From assembly GCA_045535095.1 (NCBI GenBank), contig JAZSKY010000002.1, positions 1 to 63,061 on the forward strand: a stretch of 63,061 bases of DNA. The letters are read 5' to 3'. Positions 1 through 8,431 of the stretch are shown here, piece after piece (position 1 is the stretch's first letter; every line of letters starts with the position of its first letter). The DNA comes from SIG672 sp045535095. GTDB lineage: Bacteria; Bacillota; Clostridia; Oscillospirales; CAG-272. A program made the translations under genes and the position numbers. The notes beneath the pieces were generated by a model. It was not told the origin of the DNA. It was given only the letters and a program-made list of their open reading frames with translations, and did no database searches.

Positions 1-5
1 GGCCA

Positions 6-76
6 AAACTGTCGGTGAAACCGACACTTAACGATGCTATCGCATTGAAGAAACTGTCGGCAAAGCCGACACTTAA
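6..76. repeat. Two copies of a palindromic repeat (45-bp period)
   Basis: Two copies of a 26-base unit (6-31 and 51-76) share the flanks AAACTGTCGG and CCGACACTTAA. Each folds into a 7-bp stem with a 3-base loop: 10-16 with 20-26, and 55-61 with 65-71. The closing pair is T-A in the first copy and C-G in the second, so the pairing is kept while the bases change. A smaller ATGC/GCAT hairpin lies between them. They sit directly 3' of the minus-strand tRNA-Met gene and could help end its transcript, or be part of a dispersed REP-like family. Confidence 0.7.
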
Positions 77-77
77 G

Positions 78-151
78 TAGCGGAGATTGGACTTGAACCC
101 ATGACCTACCGGGTATGAACCGGTTGCTCTAGCCAACTGAGCTACTCCGCC
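78..151 (-). tRNA. tRNA-Met (anticodon CAT), elongator type
   Basis: The reverse complement folds as a cloverleaf: acceptor GGCGGAG with CTCCGCT (one G-U pair), D arm GCTC/GAGC, anticodon stem ACCGG/CCGGT around loop TTCATAC, and T loop TTCAAGT. The anticodon is CAT. The anticodon stem lacks the three G-C pairs of initiator tRNA, and the overall sequence resembles clostridial elongator tRNA-Met. One G-A mismatch sits in the T stem. CCA is not encoded. A strong promoter lies just upstream. Confidence 0.93.
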
Positions 152-189
152 ATATTGTGCAGTCGAGCGTCACGCTTGACCGCCTAAGC

Positions 190-218
190 ATTATAACATA
201 ACGCCACCTATTTGTCAA
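190..218 (-). promoter_or_regulatory. Sigma-A promoter of tRNA-Met
   Basis: On the minus strand TTGACA (218-213) and TATAAT (195-190) are separated by 17 bases, a full consensus match. It points straight at the tRNA-Met gene about 40 bases downstream. Confidence 0.9.
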
Positions 219-301
219 TACCTTTTTTGAAAAAAATCGCAAAAAATAACATATTTTTTTGCTCTCTTCTGAACGTTTCATTTTTGTCGGTAATTACGGG
301 A

Positions 302-874
302 TTATTTTTTCGACAAAATGCTCTCGCACATAAGAAATGTCACCATAAGAAGCAGAGAAACGTTGAAATTTGCGTACAAAATCATATATATGGAAAACAT
401 CCATATTCCCGAAAGTACGCTCAGCGAAACGACCCTGCATATTCTTTCGCTGAACGTTGGTGAAAAACGTGAAAGAAGAAGCGCGGAGAGCGCGCAGTAT
501 CCGTCAAGCGGACGTGCAGGAAGAAGGTTTATAAGAGCGAGCGCGAGACTTGCCGACGCAAAATATCCGTCTTTTCCGAGCATCATACAAAAGACAAGAG
601 AAACGAGATTTACAAGCGGCCCTGCGAGCGATATTACCGCGTCTCCTACATAAGAGCTGCAGCTTTGCTCCCTCTCTATGACCGCCCCGAACGGACGGAG
701 TGTTATACACGAAGCTCTGCTTTTGAAAAGATATATCGCCGCGAGATGTCCTATCTCGTGTAAAAGGGAAGCGGCGAGAATTGAAAATACGTATCTCCCT
801 CCGTATATCGCTCCGAAAGCGGCAATGCAGATAGGTACTGACGGCGATGCTTTTATTTTAAACGGTAAACTCAA
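302..874 (-). CDS. M50 family membrane metalloprotease (SpoIVFB-like site-2 protease)
   Basis: This is a 190-residue, highly hydrophobic protein. It carries the zinc motif HEIGH at about residues 39-43 and the second M50 motif, here LLPARPLDG at about 117-125, in the place of the usual NPxDG. Several predicted membrane segments surround them, so an intramembrane protease is likely. The short form without PDZ or CBS domains resembles SpoIVFB, which cleaves pro-sigma-K in sporulating Firmicutes, but the substrate cannot be read from sequence. Start: an upstream in-frame TTG at 904 exists, but GGAGG at 880-884 lies five bases before the TTG at 874, so that start is preferred. The gene lies beyond the terminator of the ispH-S1 operon, and I saw no clear promoter of its own. 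Confidence 0.75.
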   Translation of the reverse strand: MSLPFKIKASPSVPICIAAFGAIYGGRYVFSILAASLLHEIGHLAAIYLFKSRASCITLRPFGAVIEREQSCSSYVGDAVISLAGPLVNLVSLVFCMMLGKDGYFASASLALALINLLPARPLDGYCALSALLLSRFSPTFSERICRVVSLSVLSGIWMFSIYMILYANFNVSLLLMVTFLMCESILSKK

Positions 875-943
875 GTTTTCCTCCGAAAATAAATATACAC
901 TCAAGTATATTCGATCCCACTTAGCAAAGATTACCGAAAAACA

Positions 944-971
944 AAAACACTCTGCAAAAGCAGAGTGTTTT
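944..971 (-). terminator. Rho-independent terminator of the ispH-S1 operon
   Basis: A 12-bp perfect stem (944-955 with 960-971) with an AAAA loop is followed on the minus strand by a T-rich run. It lies just after the S1 stop codon. Confidence 0.9.
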
Positions 972-984
972 ATGTATTTTTTAA

Positions 985-3048
985 TTACTCAGCGTCTTCA
1001 GCGAGATCTGCGGGAAGAGTGGAGGGATCATCGGAAGAATATACGAGAGCGCTGTCATCAGCCTCTTCCTCAGATGCTTCAACCTCTTCTACCTCGGGAA
1101 CGAGGAGAGCGCGGATAGAAAGGCTGACCTTCTGCTTCTCGTCGTCGATAGCGGTGATCTTAGCGTCAACCTTCTGACCAACCTCGAGAACCTCTGCAGG
1201 GGTGCCGATTCTCTTATCAGCGATCTGCGAGATGTGGATAAGTCCGTCAACCTCGGGAACGATCTCAGCGAATGCTCCGAAGGGAGTGAGTCCTACAACG
1301 GTAACGTTTGCAACGTCGCCAACTGCGTACTGTGCGGTGAAGATCTTCCAAGGGTTCTGGTCCTCGGTCTTGCAGCCGAGAGAGATGCGCTTCTTTTCAG
1401 CGTCAAAGGACTTAACGAATACGTCGATGCTGTCGCCAACCTTAACGACCTCCGAAGGATCCTTGATTCTCGACCAGGAAAGCTCGGATACGTGAACCAT
1501 ACCGTCAACTCCGCCGAGGTCAACGAATACGCCGTAAGAGGTCATGGACTTAACGGTTCCGGAGAACTTCTTGCCAACCTCCATATCAGCCCAGAACTGC
1601 TCGAGCATAGCCTTGCGCTCGCGGCGAAGGATAGCGCGGATAGATCCGACTGCGCGGTTCTTCTGATCGTTTACTTCAATGATGATGAAGCTCTGAACGG
1701 TGCCGATAAGCTCGTTCAGGTCGCCCGAAGCGGGAACTCCGGTCTGCGAAGCGGGGATGAATACCTTGGTAGTGCCAACGGTAGCGATAACGCCGCCCTT
1801 AACAACCTCGGTGATCTTGCCCTCAAGGGTAGCGCCTTCTTCGGAAGCAGCCTTGATCTTCTTCCAGTCGGCAATGCGGTCGATGCGGCGTCTGGAAAGA
1901 CCAACAACGCCCTCAACGTCGCTTACTCTGACAACGAACGCTTCGATCTCGTCGCCTACGTTATACAGGGAACGAACGTCGGTATTCGCATCAGTTCTGA
2001 TCTCATCGACAGAAAGGATACCGGTTCCCTTGCAGGAAAGGTCAACATGGATTTCGGTGTTCGAAATGGATGTAATAATACCCGTTACGATGTCTCCTGT
2101 ATTTAAAGTCTTGAGAGAACTCTCAAGCATGGATGCAAAACTTTCATTTGCCTGCTCGTTTGCGTTAACAAATTCGCTCATAGTTTTAATTACCTCCTCT
2201 ATTATGTAGCCTGGTGTCGATGCACCGGCTGTAATAGCAACGTTATTTATTCCCGAAAGGGGAATGCTTTGAACGTCCTGCGCCTTTTCTATAAGAAAAG
2301 AATTTTCGCAGACCGTCTTGGAAAGAGCCAGAAGGCTCATGGAATTGGAACTGCTTCTGTCGCCAATGACGAGAGTGAGATCTGCTTTTTTTGCAAGATC
2401 TATAACGTCATTTTGCCTACTTTCAGTAACACCACATATTGTATCAAAAAAAATAGCATTTGTACATAGGTTTTTGAGTATTTTTTTGCATTTCTCCCAT
2501 TCGTACAATTTTTTGGTCGTTTGAGCTACCATTATGGGCATTTTGTTAGTGAAATTGTACAATTCAAGCTCTTCGGGCGAGCCGATGACGACTACTTCGC
2601 CCTTCGCTCTGCCTACGATTCCGCGCACCTCGGGGTGCTCTGCGTCGCCGTAAACTATGAGAGTGCTGTCGGGAGTTGTGTTTTCGGATACTATGCCGTG
2701 TATCTTTTTAACGAGCGGACAAGTGAGATCGCAAAATCTGAAATAGGGATTTTTTTCTGACAGTTCTACGAGCTGATTTTCAATACCAAGCTCTATTCCG
2801 TGTGCGCGTATTACGACAGTACATATATTATTCTCGCTTGCCTCGTTGCAGAGTGCTTCGAGATCGTTCGGAGTGATGACGGTGAGTCCCTTGTCCGCAA
2901 GGTCGCTCATAACCTGTCGGTTATGGATTATGTCGCCGAGAGAATATATTCTTCCGTTTGACTTGTCCTCAAGCAGACTGCCAACCATTTCAACTGCGCG
3001 CTTTACTCCAAAGCAAAATCCCGCGTATTTGGATACGTTAATTTCCAT
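985..3048 (-). CDS. ispH-rpsA: Fusion of 4-hydroxy-3-methylbut-2-enyl diphosphate reductase (IspH) and ribosomal protein S1
   Basis: The N-terminal 300 residues are IspH, the [4Fe-4S] enzyme that makes IPP and DMAPP in the last step of the MEP isoprenoid pathway. The three cluster cysteines are at 12 (GFCFG), 110 (LTCP) and 205 (TICG), with conserved histidines at 42, 83 and 138. Residues 318-646 hold four S1 RNA-binding repeats, at about 318-385, 404-473, 490-560 and 575-646, followed by an acidic tail. This fusion is known from many Clostridia and is annotated as bifunctional; no frameshift or internal stop separates the halves. It lies three bases after plsC in a four-gene operon (flavoprotein, cmk, plsC, ispH-S1) and is the last gene before the terminator. 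Start ATG at 3048; the nearest GGAG-type site is rather far upstream, so translational coupling to plsC is possible. Confidence 0.96.
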   Translation of the reverse strand: MEINVSKYAGFCFGVKRAVEMVGSLLEDKSNGRIYSLGDIIHNRQVMSDLADKGLTVITPNDLEALCNEASENNICTVVIRAHGIELGIENQLVELSEKNPYFRFCDLTCPLVKKIHGIVSENTTPDSTLIVYGDAEHPEVRGIVGRAKGEVVVIGSPEELELYNFTNKMPIMVAQTTKKLYEWEKCKKILKNLCTNAIFFDTICGVTESRQNDVIDLAKKADLTLVIGDRSSSNSMSLLALSKTVCENSFLIEKAQDVQSIPLSGINNVAITAGASTPGYIIEEVIKTMSEFVNANEQANESFASMLESSLKTLNTGDIVTGIITSISNTEIHVDLSCKGTGILSVDEIRTDANTDVRSLYNVGDEIEAFVVRVSDVEGVVGLSRRRIDRIADWKKIKAASEEGATLEGKITEVVKGGVIATVGTTKVFIPASQTGVPASGDLNELIGTVQSFIIIEVNDQKNRAVGSIRAILRRERKAMLEQFWADMEVGKKFSGTVKSMTSYGVFVDLGGVDGMVHVSELSWSRIKDPSEVVKVGDSIDVFVKSFDAEKKRISLGCKTEDQNPWKIFTAQYAVGDVANVTVVGLTPFGAFAEIVPEVDGLIHISQIADKRIGTPAEVLEVGQKVDAKITAIDDEKQKVSLSIRALLVPEVEEVEASEEEADDSALVYSSDDPSTLPADLAEDAE

Positions 3049-3051
3049 TGA

Positions 3052-3672
3052 TTATTTCGTTTCAGGCTCCTTTATCATATCGGTAATGCGGTCGAAAACG
3101 AGATGCGCCGCGCGATCGTATTCGGAGACCGATCCTTCTGTAAAATTGAACTCCTCAGTAGTGATAGGCTTGCCGACCGTTACGTAGGTTCTTTTTAAAA
3201 ATCCTATCTTCCAGTCCTTTGTCTGTATGGACATAGGGAGAACGGTAGCGCCCGATCGGTACGCTATCTGACCGATTCCGTTTTTAATAGGCGTGCCCTT
3301 AGGATTCCTTCCTGCGTGGCGAGTGCCTTGTGGGAAGAGTCCTACCATTTCGCCTTCGCCAACGAGACTCAGCGTGTGTCTCGTTGCAAGAGCCGCCGAT
3401 GCAGGAGACTTTCTGTCAACAGGGAAAGCGCCCATAGCCTTCATAAAATGCTTCAGTACGGGTACGCCGAAAAGCTCCTTTTTCGCGAAAAATCTGACCT
3501 GACGGTTCATTACCGCGCCGACTATTGCCGCGTCCCACATAGAAATATGGTTGGCGCATACTACCACACCGCCCTCGGCAGGCTCGTTTTCAAGCCCCTC
3601 GACATTGACTCTGAATATAGCCTTTACCAGAGACGAGCAGGTGATAGACATAAAATTATAAAACTTGTTCAT
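3052..3672 (-). CDS. plsC: 1-acyl-sn-glycerol-3-phosphate acyltransferase
   Basis: A 206-residue acyltransferase of the PlsC family. It transfers an acyl chain to lysophosphatidic acid to give phosphatidic acid at the inner membrane face. The catalytic box NHxSxxD is present as NHISMWD (41-47), and the acyl-acceptor motif appears as FPQGTR (113-118), with Q where many members have E. An N-terminal hydrophobic stretch fits peripheral membrane binding. It sits between cmk and ispH-S1, spaced 15 and 3 bases, in one operon. Clustering of cmk, plsC and ispH-S1 is common in Clostridia. Confidence 0.93.
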   Translation of the reverse strand: MNKFYNFMSITCSSLVKAIFRVNVEGLENEPAEGGVVVCANHISMWDAAIVGAVMNRQVRFFAKKELFGVPVLKHFMKAMGAFPVDRKSPASAALATRHTLSLVGEGEMVGLFPQGTRHAGRNPKGTPIKNGIGQIAYRSGATVLPMSIQTKDWKIGFLKRTYVTVGKPITTEEFNFTEGSVSEYDRAAHLVFDRITDMIKEPETK

Positions 3673-3687
3673 ATAAATTCGCTCGCG

Positions 3688-4356
3688 TCAGAGAGTGATG
3701 CGTTCCTTTATTATTTCAAGCGCGCGTGCAAAGGTCTCGTCAGGCTCGAAATTCGAGTTGTCGAGAAATACTGCGTCCTCTGCAGGGGTAAGGGGAGCGA
3801 CTGCTCTGGAGGAATCGTTTGCGTCGCGTGTTTCGAGATCGGCAAGAACCTCCTCGTAGGTGGTCTTGACGCCCTTTGCGAGAAGCTCCTCGCAGCGGCG
3901 CATAGCTCTTGTCTCGTTGTTCGAGATAAGGAAGATCTTGACGTTGGCGTCGGGCATTATGACCGTGCCTATGTCACGTCCGTCCATAATTACGTTGTTT
4001 GCGCGGATAATATCCTGCTGTGTTCCGAGAAGGAATTTTCTTACCTCGGGAAGAGCGGATACCGCAGATGCGTACATCGAAATATCGGGGAGTCTTATCT
4101 CCTTTGAAACGTCCTCTCCGTTGAGAAGCGTTTTCTGCTCGCCGTCGATATACTTTATTCCGACCTCTATATCGCTAAGAAGGGGAGATACCGCCTCAGA
4201 GCTTTTGGGGTCTTTTCCTGCGCGGTAAACGTAGAGACCGACAGCGCGGTAAAGTGCGCCCGTATCAACGTAAACGAAGCCGAGATGCGCGGAAAGGCGC
4301 TTTGCAAGGGTTGATTTTCCCGAACCGGATGGTCCGTCAATAGCAATTTTATACAT
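3688..4356 (-). CDS. cmk: Cytidylate kinase
   Basis: A 222-residue CMP/dCMP kinase that phosphorylates CMP or dCMP with ATP. The P-loop GPSGSGKST lies at residues 8-16, and the family signatures DGRDIGT and RDxxDSSR-type (here RDANDSS) follow. The start is placed at ATG 4356, where the reading MYKIAIDGPSG matches the family N-terminus and an AAAGGA site precedes it. A longer open frame reaching 4419 would overlap the upstream flavoprotein gene and adds unrelated sequence. It is the second gene of the operon that begins at the promoter at 5677-5705. Confidence 0.95.
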   Translation of the reverse strand: MYKIAIDGPSGSGKSTLAKRLSAHLGFVYVDTGALYRAVGLYVYRAGKDPKSSEAVSPLLSDIEVGIKYIDGEQKTLLNGEDVSKEIRLPDISMYASAVSALPEVRKFLLGTQQDIIRANNVIMDGRDIGTVIMPDANVKIFLISNNETRAMRRCEELLAKGVKTTYEEVLADLETRDANDSSRAVAPLTPAEDAVFLDNSNFEPDETFARALEIIKERITL

Positions 4357-4387
4357 ATCGTTTTTTCCTTTCGGATAAATTATCGTT

Positions 4388-5638
4388 TTATTGTTCTGTC
4401 GCGGCAGATATTCCTGCAAGACGTCCGGTTGACCACGCTATCTGGAGATTGAAGCCTCCCGTATATGCGTCAACGTCGATTATCTCACCTGCAAAATAAA
4501 GACCGCGTATTTTTTTAGATTCCATTGTTTTGGGGTTTATCTCGCGAGTGTCTATTCCACCCGACGTGATTATCGCCTCGTCGATAGGACGAGTTGATTT
4601 CACTGTCAGCTCAAACGATTTGAGAAGAGAAAGTATCTTCGCTCTCTCGACCTTGGTTATCGAGTTGACCTTTCTCTCGGGCATTATTCCCGAAAGCTTT
4701 ACGAAAACGGGAATCATCTTCGAGGGAAGAAGCTCGGTGAGAGCGTTCGTGAAATTCTTGTTTTTGCCCTTTTCAAAATCGGAGATGAGTCGCTTGTCGA
4801 GTGTTTTTTCGTCAAGCGCGGGCTTTAAGTCGATAAGTATCTTGTACTTTCCCGAGGTAATATCGGAAAGATGCGCCGACATCGAGAGGATAATAGGTCC
4901 GCTCACGCCGAAATGTGTGAAGAGCATTTCGCCGAAATCCTCGTATATCACCTTGCCGCTTGACATATCTACTGCCTTCACCGCGATATTTTTAAGCGCG
5001 AGTCCTTGCATATCGCGAGGATAACGCTCGAGCGTTTCAAGAGGGACGAGCGAGGGCTTGGCAGGGATAATATTTATTCCAAGCTTTTGAGCAAATCTGA
5101 AGCCGTCTCCGTCAGATCCGGTGCGCGGATAGGAAAGTCCGCCGGTTGCGAGAATTACCTTGTCGTACGCTACGGTTGCACTGTTTGATGCAAGGCGTAC
5201 TCCGTATATTTCCTCGCCGCTTTCGGTGTTTTTTATGAGAAGGTCGCTTACCTTGTCAAATACAGTTTTGACGCCGAGAGCGCTCATTTTTCTCCTCAGA
5301 GCGTCAACTATATCGGACGCCTTGTCCGACACGGGAAAAACTCTGTTTCCACGCTCTGTTTTAAGGGGTACGCCCTCATTTTCAAAGAAATCCTTTACGT
5401 CATACGGCGTGAAAGCAGAGAGGGAAGCGTACATAAAGCGAGGGTTTCTCGGTATGTTTTCTATGACCTCGTTTACAGGAGAGTCGTTTGTGAGGTTGCA
5501 TCTGCCTTTTCCTGTGATGCGGAGCTTCATACCCGTAAATTTCATTTTCTCGTAAAGAGTTACAGTGGCTCCGTTTTGCGCGGCAAATATTGCCGCCATC
5601 ATTCCTGCAGCGCCACCGCCGACTATGGCTATCTTCAC
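4388..5638 (-). CDS. HI0933/BaiN-family flavoprotein (FAD-dependent oxidoreductase)
   Basis: A 416-residue FAD-binding protein of the HI0933 (YhiN/BaiN) family. The dinucleotide motif GGGAAG is at residues 7-12, a TGKGRCNLTN-type signature follows at about 45, and the C-terminal segment GGFNLQIAWSTG is typical of the family. The physiological substrate is generally unknown; members in gut clostridia have been linked to reduction of bile-acid intermediates, which cannot be concluded here. An ATG at 5656 is in frame, but AAAGGAG lies between it and the GTG at 5638 with proper spacing, so GTG 5638 is chosen. It is the first gene of the operon with cmk, plsC and ispH-S1 and follows a consensus promoter. 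Confidence 0.88.
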   Translation of the reverse strand: MKIAIVGGGAAGMMAAIFAAQNGATVTLYEKMKFTGMKLRITGKGRCNLTNDSPVNEVIENIPRNPRFMYASLSAFTPYDVKDFFENEGVPLKTERGNRVFPVSDKASDIVDALRRKMSALGVKTVFDKVSDLLIKNTESGEEIYGVRLASNSATVAYDKVILATGGLSYPRTGSDGDGFRFAQKLGINIIPAKPSLVPLETLERYPRDMQGLALKNIAVKAVDMSSGKVIYEDFGEMLFTHFGVSGPIILSMSAHLSDITSGKYKILIDLKPALDEKTLDKRLISDFEKGKNKNFTNALTELLPSKMIPVFVKLSGIMPERKVNSITKVERAKILSLLKSFELTVKSTRPIDEAIITSGGIDTREINPKTMESKKIRGLYFAGEIIDVDAYTGGFNLQIAWSTGRLAGISAATEQ

Positions 5639-5676
5639 CGGTACAGCTCCTTTCATAAAAAAGTACAGACAAATAT

Positions 5677-5705
5677 ATTATATTGTATTTCTCTCCGAAT
5701 GTCAA
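5677..5705 (-). promoter_or_regulatory. Sigma-A promoter of the flavoprotein-cmk-plsC-ispH operon
   Basis: TTGACA (5705-5700) and TATAAT (5682-5677) on the minus strand with exactly 17 bases between them, about 40 bases before the first gene. Confidence 0.9.
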
Positions 5706-5805
5706 GTAAAAAAACGAATAAAGGGCAAAAAATCAGACTATGAATACTTGACTGCAAAAAAGAGTATAATAGTCGAAAGAAATTACTGTAAAAGGGGTCT
5801 TGCAC

Positions 5806-6906
5806 GTGAATCTTCCCGAAAAGGGATATAAGAGAGATTTCGTTATATTCACTTACTTTTTGATAGTACTCACAGTCCTTGCCGTTTCGGGCGGAGTTAT
5901 AGTCAAGCTTCTCCTTCCGTTTGTCGCCGCATGGCTTGTAGCCCTCCTTCTTCAGCCGATGATAGAGCGCGCGGTGAAAAAAACGAGATGGAGCGTAAAA
6001 AGCGCGGGAATACTCGTTTTTTCTCTCATTCTGATCCTTACCTCCGCGATACTTTTTCTCGTTTTCAGAAGGCTTTATAACGAGCTTCGCTCGCTTAATA
6101 TCTATATTGCCGAGAACTATGAAAATATAGCGTCAAAGGCGGTAGGGCTGATCAGGAGCGTGCTTGACAGATTCCGCAGATCTGACACGCCTGACGGCGG
6201 TTATATCTACGATATGATGACCGAAACGGTAAGATCGTCTCTTTCCGATCTCACATTCAGAATAACCGACGCAGTTGGTGATTTTCTTGCGTCACTACCG
6301 TACTTTTTCTTTGCTCTGATAATATTTATAATGGCGGCGTTTTACTTCTGTGCTGACTTTGACGGAATAAACAGAGCGATCCTTTCGGTAGTGCCGAGCA
6401 GAATAGCACCGAGCTGGAGGGCGCTTCGTACCAAGGTGCTCACCTCGGCTCTGAAATATATAAGGGCGTACGTGATACTGTTTCTCATAACCTTCGTAGC
6501 TCTCCTTGTAGGATTTGCCCTGATGGGCGAGAGGTACGCAACCCTTCTTGCCGCACTCGTCGCCCTGCTTGACATTCTGCCCGTTATCGGTGTGGGAACC
6601 GTCCTTATCCCTTGGATAATCGTGCTTTTTATACTCGGTCAGGTCAAAAAGGGAATTATCCTTACGGTGGTTTGCCTTGTCGTTATGATAGGACGTCAGG
6701 CGCTTGAGCCTTACGTTGTGGGAACACAGCTCGGCGTTCACCCTCTGCTCACCCTCGTTTCGGTGTTTGCGGGATACAAGATATTCGGGATTTTGGGCTT
6801 TATTATAGGACCTATCGCAATAGTCATAATTAAAAATCTGTTCGAGCTTTTCTTTGCAAAGCTCGTTCTGCGTGACGAAAAGAGCGCGAAAAAAACGGGA
6901 GGGTGA
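5806..6906 (+). CDS. AI-2E transporter family membrane protein (YtvI/PerM-like)
   Basis: A 366-residue polytopic membrane protein with the AI-2E/PerM family layout: two N-terminal membrane segments, a soluble stretch at about 85-150, and a C-terminal membrane bundle containing the family-typical LLDILPVIGVGTVLIPW region and a final IIGPIAI segment. Named members export signalling or other small molecules, and YtvI is a sporulation membrane protein in Bacillus; the cargo here is unknown. A TTG at 5800 is in frame, but the AAAGGGG site at 5791-5797 has better spacing to the GTG at 5806. It is transcribed divergently from the flavoprotein operon and ends in its own terminator. Confidence 0.85.
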   Translation: MNLPEKGYKRDFVIFTYFLIVLTVLAVSGGVIVKLLLPFVAAWLVALLLQPMIERAVKKTRWSVKSAGILVFSLILILTSAILFLVFRRLYNELRSLNIYIAENYENIASKAVGLIRSVLDRFRRSDTPDGGYIYDMMTETVRSSLSDLTFRITDAVGDFLASLPYFFFALIIFIMAAFYFCADFDGINRAILSVVPSRIAPSWRALRTKVLTSALKYIRAYVILFLITFVALLVGFALMGERYATLLAALVALLDILPVIGVGTVLIPWIIVLFILGQVKKGIILTVVCLVVMIGRQALEPYVVGTQLGVHPLLTLVSVFAGYKIFGILGFIIGPIAIVIIKNLFELFFAKLVLRDEKSAKKTGG

Positions 6907-6930
6907 AATTCACCCTCCTTATTTTTATAA
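6898..6930 (+). terminator. Rho-independent terminator after the AI-2E family gene
   Basis: GGAGGGTGAA pairs with TTCACCCTCC (6898-6918) and is followed by TTATTTTTAT. The left arm contains the stop codon of the gene. Confidence 0.85.
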
Positions 6931-6935
6931 AATAC

Positions 6936-6964
6936 TTGACCTTTTTGTGAGTTTGTGGTAGAAT
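6936..6964 (+). promoter_or_regulatory. Sigma-A promoter of the ECF-DUF362-MFS operon
   Basis: TTGACC (6936-6941), 17 bases, TAGAAT (6959-6964). The leader to the TTG start is only about 25 bases, so there is no room for a riboswitch. Confidence 0.75.
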
Positions 6965-6994
6965 TTACACAGTAATCAAAAGGAGTAACCGACT

Positions 6995-7549
6995 TTGAGA
7001 CGTGACCGTAAACCCATTTATAATATAACGCTGACGGCAATGTTTTTTGCAATAGGACTCGTTTTGCCCTTTTTTACGGGACAAATAAAGGAAATAGGAA
7101 GTATGCTTCTTCCGATGCACCTTCCCGTAATGCTTTGCGGACTTATCTGCTCGTGGCGCTATGGCGCACTTATCGGGGCATCTCTTCCGATAGCGAGATC
7201 GCTTCTTTTCGGTATGCCTGTCTTTTATCCGCACGCACTTTCAATGGCAGTTGAGTGCGCCGTTTACGGACTCGTTATCGGTCTTGTGTTCGACCTTTTA
7301 AAGAGAAAAAATATTATTTCCGTTTATATTTCGCTCATTTCGGCGATGATAGTCGGACGAATAGTAAAAGGCGTTTTTACCGCGCTTTTACTTGGATTTA
7401 CGGGCAAGGCGTACACCTTTGCCGCATTCATCTCGGCAAACATTCTGAACTCGATACCCGGAATAATACTCCAGATAATTCTTATCCCCTCGATAATGCT
7501 CGTCCTTTATAAAACCAAGGTTGTAAAACCGTACAAGAAAGGTGAATAA
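6995..7549 (+). CDS. ECF transporter substrate-binding (S) component
   Basis: A 184-residue membrane protein with about six hydrophobic segments. The stretch LVLPFFTGQIKEIGSMLLPM, followed by a HLPVMLCG motif and by RSLLFGMP, is characteristic of energy-coupling-factor S components of the vitamin-uptake type. The S component binds the vitamin in the membrane and works with a shared EcfA/A'/T module, which is not encoded in this window. The vitamin cannot be assigned from sequence alone. The start is TTG at 6995 behind an AAAGGAG site. The stop is followed one base later by the next gene, whose ribosome-binding site lies within the end of this one, so the two are translationally linked. Confidence 0.85.
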   Translation: MRRDRKPIYNITLTAMFFAIGLVLPFFTGQIKEIGSMLLPMHLPVMLCGLICSWRYGALIGASLPIARSLLFGMPVFYPHALSMAVECAVYGLVIGLVFDLLKRKNIISVYISLISAMIVGRIVKGVFTALLLGFTGKAYTFAAFISANILNSIPGIILQIILIPSIMLVLYKTKVVKPYKKGE

Positions 7550-7550
7550 A

Positions 7551-8420
7551 ATGAAAAAAAGCACCGTATATTTTTCCAAAACGATAACACCCGAAAAGGT
7601 ACTTGAAATGTATAAAATGCTCGGAAAAGAGCTTGGCGGCAGAGTTGCGATCAAGCTTCACTCGGGCGAAAAGGGAAATCAGAACTTTATAAAGCCCGAA
7701 TTCTGGCGTCCTGTCATTGATCACGTCGGCGGTACTGTCGTTGAGTGCAATACCGCATACCCCGGAGCGCGTGACACCACAGAGCGTCACAGAAGGCTTC
7801 TTGCCGACCACGGATGGAGCAAATATTTTCCGGTCGATCTGCTCGATGCAGAGGGACCTGACAAGATCCTTCCTGTACCGTACGGAAAGATAATTGACAA
7901 AAACTACGTCGGTAAAGATATCGAAAACTACGATTCTATGCTCGTCCTTTCGCATTTCAAAGGACACCCGATGGGTGGCTACGGCGGAGCAATAAAGCAG
8001 CTCTCGATCGGACTTGCCTCCTCGTTTGGCAAAAAGCACATTCACGGAGCAGGAGACGCCGAAAAATCGTTTGACGGCGATCACGACGGCTTCCTTGAAG
8101 CAATGGCAGAGTCGGCAAAGTCTGTTACCGATTACTTTAAAAACGAGGTTCTTTACGTAAACGTAATGAAGAATATGTCGGTTGACTGCGACTGCTGTGC
8201 AGTAGCCGAGGATCCCTGTATCAAGGACATCGGAATACTCGTGTCCGACGATCCCGTTGCAATAGATCATGCGTGCATCGACCTCGTTTACGCATCAAAT
8301 GACGTGGGCAGAGACCACCTTATTGAGCGTATCGAATCGCGCAACGGACTTCACACGATAGAGCGTGCCGCAGAGCTTGGACTCGGATCGCGCAAGTACA
8401 CCCTTATTTCGGTAGATTAA
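7551..8420 (+). CDS. DUF362 domain protein
   Basis: A 289-residue DUF362 protein. Visible family marks are KLHSGEKGNQNF near the N-terminus, the HFKGHPMGGYGGAIKQLSIG segment in the middle, and a cysteine cluster VDCDCCAVAEDPC near residue 220, then DDPVAIDHAC. Family members often carry a ferredoxin domain, which is absent here. No reaction is established; an iron-sulfur or metal-related role is only suggested by the cysteines. The ATG at 7551 is used because AAAGG is well spaced from it; an in-frame GTG at 7542 has none. Second gene of a three-gene operon with an ECF S component and an MFS transporter. Confidence 0.88.
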   Translation: MKKSTVYFSKTITPEKVLEMYKMLGKELGGRVAIKLHSGEKGNQNFIKPEFWRPVIDHVGGTVVECNTAYPGARDTTERHRRLLADHGWSKYFPVDLLDAEGPDKILPVPYGKIIDKNYVGKDIENYDSMLVLSHFKGHPMGGYGGAIKQLSIGLASSFGKKHIHGAGDAEKSFDGDHDGFLEAMAESAKSVTDYFKNEVLYVNVMKNMSVDCDCCAVAEDPCIKDIGILVSDDPVAIDHACIDLVYASNDVGRDHLIERIESRNGLHTIERAAELGLGSRKYTLISVD

Positions 8421-8431
8421 GGAGTTTTTAT

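Noticed and set aside
5748..5770. TTGACT and TATAAT before the AI-2E family gene
   Set aside because: The boxes are only 11 bases apart, too close for sigma-A; the real promoter of that gene was not found.
6942..6994. Riboswitch before the ECF S component
   Set aside because: Only about 25 bases lie between the predicted transcription start and the start codon.
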